From Chryseosolibacter histidinae (GTDB taxonomy: Bacteria > Bacteroidota > Bacteroidia > Cytophagales > Cyclobacteriaceae): a DNA stretch of 64,000 nucleotides. The notes below the pieces were generated by a model, which made no database searches, was not told the origin of the DNA, and saw only the letters and a program-made list of their open reading frames with translations. This document shows positions 53,575 to 62,510 of the stretch, piece by piece; within the stretch, counting starts at the first letter, position 1, and each line of letters opens with the position of its first letter. A program made the translations under genes and the position numbers. The DNA lies in assembly GCF_018598225.1 (NCBI RefSeq), contig NZ_JAHESF010000003.1, positions 186,001-250,000 of the forward strand, given 5' to 3'.

Positions 53575-54903
53575 ATGGAAAATGAAAAATCAGTGCAGTC
53601 GCGCAGGGAGTTTGTGAAACAATCTTCCATGCTGGCCGGTGGCCTGGTAGCGATGCCGTTCCTCTCCCATGCGGGTTATAACAGCTCGGTGCAGGATACC
53701 ATCAAAGTTGCGCTCATCGGCTGCGGCGGCCGGGGCACGGGTGCGGCCATGCAGGCCATGCTCAGCAAGCAGAACGTGAAGCTGGTAGCGATGGCCGACG
53801 CCTTCCGCGACCGGCTCGACAGCTGCTACAAGAGTCTGATGGAAGAAGGTGAAGAGAACGGTGTAAAAGACAAGCTGGCCGTAAAAGAAGAAGCAAAGTT
53901 CACGGGCTTTGATGCTTACCTGAAAGCCATTCCGCTGGCCGACGTAGTGATCCTGGCAACACCTCCGGGCTTCAGGCCCATTCACTTCGCGGAAGCCATC
54001 AAGCAGGGCAAACATGTGTTCATGGAAAAACCGGTGGCCACGGATCCGGCCGGTGTTAAAAAAGTGCTTGAATCGGCAGCCGAAGCCAAGAAGAAAAAAC
54101 TCAACGTAGTGGTAGGTCTCCAGCGTCACTACCAGAACTCATACCGCGAGCTGTACAAGCGCGTAAAAGACGGCATGATCGGCGACATCACTTCAGGCCA
54201 GGTATGGTGGAACAACGACGGTGTTTGGGTGAAGATGCGCCAGCCCGGACAAACCGAGATGGAATACCAGATGCGCAACTGGTACTACTTCAACTGGCTC
54301 TGCGGCGACCATATCACGGAGCAGCATATCCACAACATCGACGTGATGAACTGGTTCAAGGGCGCATATCCGGTGAAAGCCCAGGGCATGGGTGGCCGCC
54401 AGGTGCGCACCGGCAAGGAGTTCGGCGAGATCTATGATCACCACTATGTTGAATTCGAATACGCCGACGGTTCCATCCTCAACAGCCAGTGCCGCCATAT
54501 CAAAGGTACTTATGCCAAGGTAGACGAGATGTTCGTAGGCACCAAGGGCGTTGTAAAATGCGGTGCCGCGGAGATCACCAGCAAAGGCAAGTCGCTTTAC
54601 AAGTTCGACAAGAAGGGCGAGAACAACCCTTACCAGACGGAGCACGACGAGCTTTTCGCCGCCATCGCCAAAGGTGAGTTCAAGTTTACCGATGCCGAGA
54701 ACGGCGCTTACTCAACGCTTACCTCAATCGTAGGAAGGATGGCCACCTATTCAGGAGAAGTGATCGATTGGGATAAAACCCTCAACTCCGGCATCAGCAT
54801 CCAGCCTGCGCAATACAGCTTTGATGCGCAGCCGCCAGTACTGCCTGACAGCAATGGCTTCTATCCGATAGCCACCCCGGGCGTTACCAAATATTTCTCT
54901 TAA
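53575..54903 (+). CDS. Tat-exported Gfo/Idh/MocA family oxidoreductase
   Basis: NAD(P)-dependent oxidoreductase of 442 residues with a twin-arginine signal (SRREFVKQSSMLAGG). Rossmann motif GCGGRGTG (49-56), catalytic-lysine motif EKPVATDP (151-158) and a C-terminal substrate domain with HITEQHIHNIDVMNW. The Bacteroidota Tat-linked members probably act on sugars or sugar derivatives in the periplasm with tightly bound cofactor. Ends with the terminator hairpin at 54915. Substrate not known. Confidence 0.93.
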   Translation: MENEKSVQSRREFVKQSSMLAGGLVAMPFLSHAGYNSSVQDTIKVALIGCGGRGTGAAMQAMLSKQNVKLVAMADAFRDRLDSCYKSLMEEGEENGVKDKLAVKEEAKFTGFDAYLKAIPLADVVILATPPGFRPIHFAEAIKQGKHVFMEKPVATDPAGVKKVLESAAEAKKKKLNVVVGLQRHYQNSYRELYKRVKDGMIGDITSGQVWWNNDGVWVKMRQPGQTEMEYQMRNWYYFNWLCGDHITEQHIHNIDVMNWFKGAYPVKAQGMGGRQVRTGKEFGEIYDHHYVEFEYADGSILNSQCRHIKGTYAKVDEMFVGTKGVVKCGAAEITSKGKSLYKFDKKGENNPYQTEHDELFAAIAKGEFKFTDAENGAYSTLTSIVGRMATYSGEVIDWDKTLNSGISIQPAQYSFDAQPPVLPDSNGFYPIATPGVTKYFS

Positions 54904-54914
54904 CCAATTCATGT

Positions 54915-54950
54915 AAGTACCCGGCCCAAAACCCGGGTACTTGCATTTTC
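54915..54950 (+). terminator. Intrinsic terminator after the oxidoreductase
   Basis: AAGTACCCGG (54915-54924) pairs perfectly with CCGGGTACTT (54933-54942) around an 8-nt loop, followed by GCATTTTC. It begins 11 nt after the stop codon. Confidence 0.75.
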
Positions 54951-55000
54951 AAATTACCCTATTCAGGCTTAGCTTTGGCAGTTTTAAACGTTAAGCCTTC

Positions 55001-57946
55001 ATGCCCCCGATCTCATTCTGGAAAGACTGGACACCCTCCTACCGAAAGCTCTGGTTCGCCGCTTCAGGCATCTTTATCTTTTCGCTGCTGTTCATGTGGT
55101 TCTCCTATTTTCAGGGAGCAGATGGCATCATTCAATGGGAGAAGCTCCAGGAGCAACAGATCGTTGAGACCACGGTTCACAGCTTCAAGCTAGGCCCCTT
55201 CACACTGACGGTTCCCGGAGAAAGCTACGTGATCTTTGAATATCTCCAGGGTGGCGTTCTTCACCACAATACCACCGCTTCTTATATTTTCCTGGCCATA
55301 CTCATGTTCAGCGCCATGATGCTGCTCACCGTGATCACATCACTGGAGCGCTTCTGGTATTTTGCTGGCATCAGTCTCTTCATTCTCTTTGGGGTAAGCC
55401 TCCGGATCGATGCGCTGCAGCTCTTCGGGCTCCGTGGCATCGCCGTGCCCGCAGCCATACTGGTGGTGTACCTGGCGGTGAGCTTCTATTTTAAAAGCTT
55501 CAGGCCTGAAACATCGTTCATCGCCCGTTTGCTTACGTTCCTGCTGATCACCGTCATCGCCGGTGTGGTGATCTTTTATTTTGCCGAAGTACCTTTTCCC
55601 ATCCTTCAGCTGGCCATGGTTGCCTACATCCCTGCGCTGATATTGAGTGTGCTGTTCATCATCATGGTGGCGCATGAGATCCTGGTGTCGTTCGTTTACG
55701 TCACAAGCCAGGGCGCCTCCAAAGGTCTCCGGCATTTTGCCATCATCAGCGTGATCTACATGGCAAACGTGATGATCACCTGCTTGCACGAGATGGGAAC
55801 CATTCAATGGAATTTCGTTTACATCAACCTGTACCTGCTCATCTCATTGTCGGCCATACTCGGACTCTGGGGCTTCAGGCTGCGCGAGCCGTTGTATGAC
55901 AACATTCTGCCGTTCTCTCCGCTGGGTGCTCTTTTTTTCATCGCCCTCGGCAGTATCTGTTTCGCCACCCTCAGCCAGCTGCTGGGCAATGACAACGACG
56001 CCGCCCTGAAGGTGGTGCGTGACTTCATCATCTTCGCTCACGCCGGGTTCGGCATCATCTTTCTCACGTACATCTTTTCCAACTTCATGGTGATGATGGC
56101 CCAAAACCTGCCGGTATACAGGATCCTGTATAAGCCCACCCGCATGCCGTACTTCACATTCCGTTTTGCAGGCCTCATCGTGATGCTGGCGTTTGTGCTC
56201 GTCTCCTACTGGCGCGACTACGTATTCCATAGCACCGCAGGTTTTTACAACTATGTGGCTGACCTCTACATGATGGAAGGTGACGAAACACTCGGCAGAG
56301 CCTTTTACGAGAAAAGCCGCAGCCATGCTTTCCGTAATCACCGGGCCAACTATGCGCTGGCGATGATGAACGCGGCGAACCTGGAGTTTGAAGAAGCGCA
56401 CAAAAATTTTGAACGTGCCAGCAGCGTGGGGGCTACTGACTTCTCGCTGGTGAACAACGGCAATATGTACTTATGGGTGAAGAATTATTTTCCTGCTATC
56501 GACGCATACAGGCAGGCGGAAAAGATTCAAAGCTCGGCGCCACTGATCAACAACCTCGGTTTTGCCTATTCGCAGGTCCACAACATCGACTCCGCCGCCC
56601 ATTATCTCGGGGAAGCCCGCAAGGATAAGTTCACAAAGTCGTCAGCCGAAGCTAACTTCTTTGCGATGGTGGCAACGGAGTACCTGCCTGTGAAAACCGA
56701 CTCCATCCTGAAAGGTTTTAACAGTACGTCGCCGACCGTGGTGGGCAACGCCATGGCTGCTGCCACGCTCTTCGGTCAGGATTTCAGCTTCGAATATAAA
56801 CTTCCCGACGAACCGCGGCTCAACCTCTATACGGCAACACTGCTGAACAATTACCTGATCAGGAATGCCCGTACACTCGATACAGCTTTTACCCGCAAGG
56901 TTGATACGCTTGCCACAAACCCTGTCAACGCTGACTTCAGCGAAGCACTGAAAGCTTCACTGGCCTATGCCTATTATCACCAGGGAAACGTTTACCGCGC
57001 GCAGGCCATCCTTGGCGAGCTGGGTTATCTCACACAGAGCTACAGGGGAAAATATAACTACATCATGGGACTGTGGGCGCTCGAGCAGGGAAGTCCTGAG
57101 ATAGCACACACCAGTTTCGCTTATGCGGTTGAAGCCAACTATAAGCGGGGGAGAATGTACGATGCCATTGCGCTGACGGAAGCCGGCCACCTGCAGGAGG
57201 CATTGATCGCCTGGGATACGGTGCTGAGAAGTGATGACCAGGCCGAACGCGCCATCGCCGCCAACATGAAGGAGGTGCTGACGGTAACACCCGAGCAGGT
57301 GCTCTCCACCAGCGATGCGCAGAAATACCAGTACACGCGCTACATCCTCTCCGCCAACGACACCGTTTATTTCTCGAAGCTGAGCAACACTTTCGATAAC
57401 CCCAACTACAAGGCACAGGCGCTGCTCGATATGTCGAAGAAACAATTCGAGGCCGGCAGGGTCGTGCCCGCCATCAGGTTCTTTCAGCAGACCAGTGGAC
57501 TGGAGCTTACCGACAAAAGGTTATATGACGAGATCCGGCATTTCGAGCTACGCATGCTGGCGTCGCGAAACGAAGTAAGAACACTTGCCAACCTGATCAA
57601 TAAAGGCATCACGTTCGACAATTCGCGCCTGCTTGAAAAGATGCTCTATACGGCGCTGATCAGCGAGTTCAGCGGTGACGTGAAAAACGCGGAGAAAAAT
57701 TATACCATACTTGGCACGTGGAATCCTTACTTCGAAGATGGTATACTGGCAGCGGCGGCGTTCTTCCGGAAGCAGGATACCTCGGGCGTGAAGTCATACA
57801 ACATCCTGGCGGAAGCCATCCAGATCAATGCCATGTCTGTGCGACTGCTAAAGGCTTACGCTGATGAGGCTATCAAACAAGGGCTGGACGAATATGCCGC
57901 CAGCGCTGCACAAAGGCTGGCGGAGCTGGAACAAGGCAGGCACTGA
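55001..57946 (+). CDS. Large polytopic membrane protein with C-terminal TPR domain
   Basis: A 981-residue protein of unknown function. The N-terminal about 420 residues hold some ten to twelve hydrophobic helices (first at about 20-38). The rest is soluble and helical with TPR-like units, e.g. DLYMMEGDETLGRAFYEKSRSHAFRNHRANYALAMMNAANLEFEEAHKNFERAS near 425-475 and PLINNLGFAYSQVHNIDSAAHYLGEAR near 510-540. No catalytic motif was found. It stands alone between the terminator at 54915 and the convergent SET gene, which ends only 6 bp away. The TPR part may face the periplasm and scaffold partners. Confidence 0.75.
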   Translation: MPPISFWKDWTPSYRKLWFAASGIFIFSLLFMWFSYFQGADGIIQWEKLQEQQIVETTVHSFKLGPFTLTVPGESYVIFEYLQGGVLHHNTTASYIFLAILMFSAMMLLTVITSLERFWYFAGISLFILFGVSLRIDALQLFGLRGIAVPAAILVVYLAVSFYFKSFRPETSFIARLLTFLLITVIAGVVIFYFAEVPFPILQLAMVAYIPALILSVLFIIMVAHEILVSFVYVTSQGASKGLRHFAIISVIYMANVMITCLHEMGTIQWNFVYINLYLLISLSAILGLWGFRLREPLYDNILPFSPLGALFFIALGSICFATLSQLLGNDNDAALKVVRDFIIFAHAGFGIIFLTYIFSNFMVMMAQNLPVYRILYKPTRMPYFTFRFAGLIVMLAFVLVSYWRDYVFHSTAGFYNYVADLYMMEGDETLGRAFYEKSRSHAFRNHRANYALAMMNAANLEFEEAHKNFERASSVGATDFSLVNNGNMYLWVKNYFPAIDAYRQAEKIQSSAPLINNLGFAYSQVHNIDSAAHYLGEARKDKFTKSSAEANFFAMVATEYLPVKTDSILKGFNSTSPTVVGNAMAAATLFGQDFSFEYKLPDEPRLNLYTATLLNNYLIRNARTLDTAFTRKVDTLATNPVNADFSEALKASLAYAYYHQGNVYRAQAILGELGYLTQSYRGKYNYIMGLWALEQGSPEIAHTSFAYAVEANYKRGRMYDAIALTEAGHLQEALIAWDTVLRSDDQAERAIAANMKEVLTVTPEQVLSTSDAQKYQYTRYILSANDTVYFSKLSNTFDNPNYKAQALLDMSKKQFEAGRVVPAIRFFQQTSGLELTDKRLYDEIRHFELRMLASRNEVRTLANLINKGITFDNSRLLEKMLYTALISEFSGDVKNAEKNYTILGTWNPYFEDGILAAAAFFRKQDTSGVKSYNILAEAIQINAMSVRLLKAYADEAIKQGLDEYAASAAQRLAELEQGRH

Positions 57947-57952
57947 TCAGTG

Positions 57953-58492
57953 TTAGCGTGCGCCTGAAGCCCGCTTGTGCCTGACGCCGTTCACTTTTTT
58001 GGCGCCCTTTTTCATCGATTTTACACCATTCAGCTTTTTAGCTTTCGCAAGCTTTTTAAGCCGCTCCTTCTCTTCATTGGCCCTGAGCTTGATGTTCTCA
58101 CGGATCACTTTCCAGTAATCTTTGCCGTAATCGACAAAGATCTCGCTTCCCGCGGCAATGTCTTTTTTCGATTCGATATAAGCCTTCAGGCCATCGCTGA
58201 TGTAGTCGCAGTTGTTGGTGATGCCTTTAACCTTGGAAAGGCCCCTTGCATCGTTGGCATAACGCGCCAGGGCAGATTTTACGGGCAGGGCGTCGATCAC
58301 GTGGTTACGGTTAATGAAGAAAATATAACCATTCTTTCCGTCCTCATCCTTCACATCTTTCCATTTGGAGATCTTTCCCTTGTACTCCACGATGCGCGTG
58401 CCTTTGGGAATGAACTTCTTGGTGAATAAACCTTTACCTGAATCGGGGATTGTCGACCTCTTGACAAACAGTTGTTTCTCTAATAGTGCCAT
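57953..58492 (-). CDS. Bacterial SET-domain protein
   Basis: Predicted protein lysine methyltransferase of 179 residues. The SET fold is seen in GKGLFTKKFIPKGTRIVEYKG (19-39), the central ARYANDARG...NNCDY region (76-97, in place of NHxCxPN) and DIAAGSEIFVDYGKDYW (111-127, the conserved DYG). After the SET domain comes a Lys/Arg-rich tail (about 135-179: KKLAKAKKLNGVKSMKKGAKK...), which suggests nucleic acid binding. Such genes are scattered in bacteria; the target is unknown. Faint SET motifs, good overall match. Confidence 0.87.
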   Translation of the reverse strand: MALLEKQLFVKRSTIPDSGKGLFTKKFIPKGTRIVEYKGKISKWKDVKDEDGKNGYIFFINRNHVIDALPVKSALARYANDARGLSKVKGITNNCDYISDGLKAYIESKKDIAAGSEIFVDYGKDYWKVIRENIKLRANEEKERLKKLAKAKKLNGVKSMKKGAKKVNGVRHKRASGAR

Positions 58493-58589
58493 TCAATATG
58501 AAATAAAAATCGTATGCCTTTGCCGGTTTAAAGGTGCGCGAAGATATAAGAAAATATGGAGGTGTAAAAACCGCGCCCGGTCGCAAAGG

Positions 58590-59333
58590 TCAATCGCCTT
58601 TTCTCAGGTCTATGTTATGGAATACGAACAACCGGATGGCATTGATGTTTACGTAGCGGTTGCCTGCGGGCAGCTGCTGGAACACGTTCATGTAGCCGAG
58701 GTGTGCATTCAAATGAGAGGTGAACTGATATCCCAGACCTAAAAATGCCCGGTTCTGATCGAAGTAATTGTTGACGATCTCTTTGCCCGCATTGATGTGG
58801 ATCTCGTCGTTAAAAAAGAGAAAAGGTGTTTTGGCGACCACCTGTTTGCCTTTCAGCGGAAGGGTGAGCGCAAAATTATAACGCAGGCGCCAGTTGAAAT
58901 TGTAATCGTCGGTAAGCTCGCCGGCAGCCACTGTTCTTCTGTACCGTTGCTCTACCCTGAACCACTGCATGAGGTTGAAGCCGTTCTTTTTATCGAACCA
59001 CTGGATCTGCTGCCACGGGCGATGCTCGGGCACATCAGGCGTTGCGGTGCCATGGGAGAAATGTTTGGCGTAGGCATATCCACCCATCAGCCTTACCTGG
59101 TCCGAGATGTAGTAGATGTAGGCCACGCGGGCGATGTTGACCGATCTTTCATCCGTAAAGTTGCCGGTGAGCCGGTAGTGAAGATCCACCCACAGTCCTG
59201 ACCTCTTTGTGAACCTTGTCTGGTTGAAATAGCCGAGCCATGTCTGCTCACGCACTTCCGTTTCTTTCTGGGCGAAAGCGAGCTCCGCAGAAGCCAGGGT
59301 GATGGCGGCGATACATAAAACGATCTTTAACAT
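58590..59333 (-). CDS. DUF2490 outer-membrane beta-barrel protein
   Basis: A 247-residue secreted protein; signal peptide to about residue 22 (ELAFAQ). The DUF2490 pattern is clear: REQTWLGYFNQTRFTKRSGLWVDLHYRLTGNF, then VRLMGGYAYAKHF, EHRPWQQIQWF and EQRYRR, ending with HLGYMNVFQQLPAGNRYVNINAIRLFVFHNID. Strand-turn pattern fits a small barrel. It lies 30 bp downstream of a TonB receptor on the same strand and may be cotranscribed. Function unknown. Confidence 0.87.
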   Translation of the reverse strand: MLKIVLCIAAITLASAELAFAQKETEVREQTWLGYFNQTRFTKRSGLWVDLHYRLTGNFTDERSVNIARVAYIYYISDQVRLMGGYAYAKHFSHGTATPDVPEHRPWQQIQWFDKKNGFNLMQWFRVEQRYRRTVAAGELTDDYNFNWRLRYNFALTLPLKGKQVVAKTPFLFFNDEIHINAGKEIVNNYFDQNRAFLGLGYQFTSHLNAHLGYMNVFQQLPAGNRYVNINAIRLFVFHNIDLRKGD

Positions 59334-59363
59334 CGGAATAAGAATTTATGGATCGATGTACGA

Positions 59364-62291
59364 TCAGTTGAACAATCCATCAACCGTGATGGCCGCGTAA
59401 TACAAACCGCCGATGGTAGGGCCGGCCGCATACTGAATATACCGGTTGTTGAAGATATTGGAGCCACCCACCTTCAGGGTCGACTTCAGGTGTGGCACCT
59501 TGTAGGTAACCTGCGCATCGAAAGTGTGATACGCGGGGATCTTACCGTTGGCCAGCGGACTCTCCCACAGGAACGATTGCTGCCACCGGTATACAACGTT
59601 GAAGCCTATGTTCTTCGCCACCTCGCGGTTGCCGAATGAAATATTGGTGAACCAGTTCGGTGTATTGAAGCCTGTCACAAAAACATCGGGTTGTTTGTTC
59701 TTGCTGATGGCGTTGTAGTTCACATTGCCTGCGACGGTGTATTTCTTATAGACGTTGTACGTGATGCCCAGCGACGATCCGTAATTGTTGTATTTGTTCC
59801 TGGCGTTGGTGTAAACCCTGTAGCGTTTTTGCTGCTGATTGCGATTGGCCTGCACCATGGCCACAGCAGCCTCGTCAGAGCCAACCTCGAGCTGTGTGCT
59901 GGGGTTCAGCGGCTCGGCGCTGTTCAGGGCATAGGGAACAGAAACTTCAACCTGTCCTAAAAATCCGTCGTACTCATTGGTGTAGGCATCGAAGTCGATC
60001 ACCAGCGTGCTGTTCAGCAACACACTCTTATAACCCACTTCAAACGAGTTGATGCGCTCAGGGCGTGTAGGTGCCAACGCGGTGGCTTGCAGCACACCTT
60101 TGTTCTTGACCGCAGCATTATTCGTGGTCATGCCTGTAGCAACGTCTGCATTTACGGCAGCATTGAAGGCGTTCACAGAGGCAAGCGTGTAAGAGTTGTC
60201 GAGGTAGTTGAGGCCGTCATTGATAAAAGGCAGCCCACCTACGCGCCGGATGTTGCCGTTGTTCACAAACGACAGGGCTTCGAACAACGCAGGGAACCTG
60301 AAGCCGTTCTGGAATGAAGCACGGAAGTTATGATTTTGCGCGGCGGTGTATACCACTGCTATCCTGGGATTCACTTTCGGATCGAACTCGAGGTTCTGGT
60401 CCACACGCAGGGAGCCGAACAGTTTCAGCTTCTCTGCAAATAGCTTCTTGGTGAGTTGGGCAAACACACCAAACTTGGTGTAGTGCACATTGTTGCCGAA
60501 GCTGCCATCGTCGAGCGGCGTGGTGCGTTCTGCAATGGGCCTGGAGAAGTCCACAAAGTTATTTCCATCGGGAATGATCTCGTAGATCCTCAGGTCTGCG
60601 CCCACCAGCACATCTACAAAGCTGATCTTGTTGGTAAGGTCATATTGCAGGTCTGTATGATAGGTGCGGCTCTTCTGGTGAAGCCATGCGCCACCCGTTG
60701 CTGTACCGGTAGTAGGCACAGCGCTGATATGATCCCAGTTATTGATGCCGACAATGGTATTTTTCAGTTGTTGAAATTCCGGCGTTCCGGGCTCGGCGCG
60801 GCCTGCATCGGCGGCAACCCGCGCACGTCTCATGGCCTCGGCGAGGTCAGCACCGGCATTGATCTCGCTTTGCAGCGCAGCCTTGAAAGTGTCACGCCAC
60901 GAATTGTTGGAGCGGTGGGTGAGGTCAAGGTTATCTGACAGCGGTTTCAGGTTGTATGAATCGCCCGTGTTCTCGATCGACAGGTATGAGCGCACAAGAT
61001 AATTGGCGCCTTTCAGCTCCACCTTGTGGTTCTGCACGGTGGTGTTGTCCAGCTGGATCTTGTTTCCACGCTGGAACAATCCGTCCATGATGCCGAAGCG
61101 GTAAGCATAAGAAAGCTCTGCATTACGGCCCAGGCGATAGTGAAGCGCTGCATCGAATTTAAAGTTGTCAACTTTTCCCGGCACAAGGTCTTTCTCCCAG
61201 TATCCGGTTCTTCTCACAACAAATGAACGGTTGGTATTGCCGTTGTAGTTGATACCGGTTACAGTAACGGCGTTGCTGCCACTGTCATCACCGTATTTAT
61301 TCCAGGCATCGTAAGCAGGGTGATCGGCCACGTTGAGCTCTGCATAAGCAGGGTTGCCTGTGCTGGCCGCACTGTTGGGGTTCTGGTCTGTTTTGGTGTC
61401 ACCTCTCCAATCGGTAGCCTGTAAATAGCCTGCATTGATCTTGAACGCGAACTTGTTATTGAAGGCCTTTGCATAGCGGATCGCGGTCTCTGATAGAAGG
61501 CTGGGGTCATAATCAATACCATCCACATGGTTCACGCCGGTTTTCTGATATACACTGAGGCCCTGGTAAAGGAAAGGACTCTTCGACGTGAGGTTAGCCA
61601 TGCCGTTGATAGCGTTCATGCCATACAACGCTGAAGCAGCGCCCGGTGTGATCTCCACACTTTCAATATCGAGCTCGGTTGGCCCGATAGCGTTGCCCAG
61701 CGGAACACCCAGGGTTGCCGCTTGCATATCCACACCATCTGCCAGCTGCACAAAACGGAAGTTGTTCGGAATGTTGAAGCCCCGTGTATTGGGAACCTTG
61801 AAGGTGAGACTCGAAGTAGTCATCTGCACACCTTTTACATTCTCCAACGCATCATAAAAACCCGGTGCCGGTGTTTCCTTGATGGCACGGAGGTCCAGCT
61901 TTTCAATGGCTACCGGCGACTTCAGCTCAGACTCTTCCACCCGCGAAGCCGAGATCACCACCTCTTCACCCAACAATGCACCCGGCACAAGTTTCACGTC
62001 CAACGCTTCCGCGGATGATACTGCTACCTCCTGAGTCTTGTATCCCAGGAAGGAGATGACCAGCGTCAGGGGCAGCTGCACTTTGGATGACAATGTAAAT
62101 TTTCCATCGCCATCGCTGATGGTGCCCAGCACAGTATTCTTAATGGTGATGTTGGCGCCGGCGATTGGCTCATTGTTGTCGCTATCAAGCACCTTGCCCG
62201 AGAGGGTAATATTGGTTTGCGCCTGTGCTACACTGGTTGCAGCAAGAATAGCAAAGAGGATCATGACATTGAAGCGGTGGAAAGTCTTCAT
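59364..62291 (-). CDS. TonB-dependent receptor (CarboxypepD-reg, plug and barrel)
   Basis: Outer-membrane receptor of 975 residues. Signal peptide to about residue 24 (VAQAQ). CarboxypepD-regulatory-like domain about 28-110 (ITLSGKVLDSDNNEPIAGANI), plug about 112-245 with EEVVISASRVEESELKSPVAIEKLD and FRFVQLADGVDMQ, then the barrel to the last residues (YYAAITVDGLFN). There is no STN domain, sigma factor or SusD beside it, so it is not of the transducer type. It lies upstream of DUF2490 on the same strand. Ligand unknown. Confidence 0.94.
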   Translation of the reverse strand: MKTFHRFNVMILFAILAATSVAQAQTNITLSGKVLDSDNNEPIAGANITIKNTVLGTISDGDGKFTLSSKVQLPLTLVISFLGYKTQEVAVSSAEALDVKLVPGALLGEEVVISASRVEESELKSPVAIEKLDLRAIKETPAPGFYDALENVKGVQMTTSSLTFKVPNTRGFNIPNNFRFVQLADGVDMQAATLGVPLGNAIGPTELDIESVEITPGAASALYGMNAINGMANLTSKSPFLYQGLSVYQKTGVNHVDGIDYDPSLLSETAIRYAKAFNNKFAFKINAGYLQATDWRGDTKTDQNPNSAASTGNPAYAELNVADHPAYDAWNKYGDDSGSNAVTVTGINYNGNTNRSFVVRRTGYWEKDLVPGKVDNFKFDAALHYRLGRNAELSYAYRFGIMDGLFQRGNKIQLDNTTVQNHKVELKGANYLVRSYLSIENTGDSYNLKPLSDNLDLTHRSNNSWRDTFKAALQSEINAGADLAEAMRRARVAADAGRAEPGTPEFQQLKNTIVGINNWDHISAVPTTGTATGGAWLHQKSRTYHTDLQYDLTNKISFVDVLVGADLRIYEIIPDGNNFVDFSRPIAERTTPLDDGSFGNNVHYTKFGVFAQLTKKLFAEKLKLFGSLRVDQNLEFDPKVNPRIAVVYTAAQNHNFRASFQNGFRFPALFEALSFVNNGNIRRVGGLPFINDGLNYLDNSYTLASVNAFNAAVNADVATGMTTNNAAVKNKGVLQATALAPTRPERINSFEVGYKSVLLNSTLVIDFDAYTNEYDGFLGQVEVSVPYALNSAEPLNPSTQLEVGSDEAAVAMVQANRNQQQKRYRVYTNARNKYNNYGSSLGITYNVYKKYTVAGNVNYNAISKNKQPDVFVTGFNTPNWFTNISFGNREVAKNIGFNVVYRWQQSFLWESPLANGKIPAYHTFDAQVTYKVPHLKSTLKVGGSNIFNNRYIQYAAGPTIGGLYYAAITVDGLFN

Positions 62292-62446
62292 AGTTCTATA
62301 ACTCTATATTTTTACTAGAGTTCTACAAAAGAACTCGCTTTTATCTACAAAGTCAATAGACTTATAGTATTTCAGGAAAAATAAAATAAAGTCCTTTGCC
62401 TTCCAATCGTTAGGCTATAACTATTTAAATCGTTTGAAATGGGATT

Positions 62447-62502
62447 AAAAAGTCGTCGGACCAATACGCGCAAGGCCCGCGCACCTGCATTGGTCGGACG
62501 AC
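62447..62502 (-). terminator. Intrinsic terminator after the metalloprotease gene
   Basis: On the minus strand GTCGTCCGACCAAT (62489-62502) pairs with ATTGGTCCGACGAC (62452-62465) with one mismatch, enclosing a GCGC-rich inner stem, followed by TTTTTAATCCC. It lies just downstream of the metalloprotease stop codon at 62511. Confidence 0.75.
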
Positions 62503-62510
62503 GGCGTTGG

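Noticed and set aside
55340-56401. Minus-strand frames within the large membrane protein
   Set aside because: Rich in His, Asp and Gln as expected from antisense of hydrophobic codons; no start context or motif.
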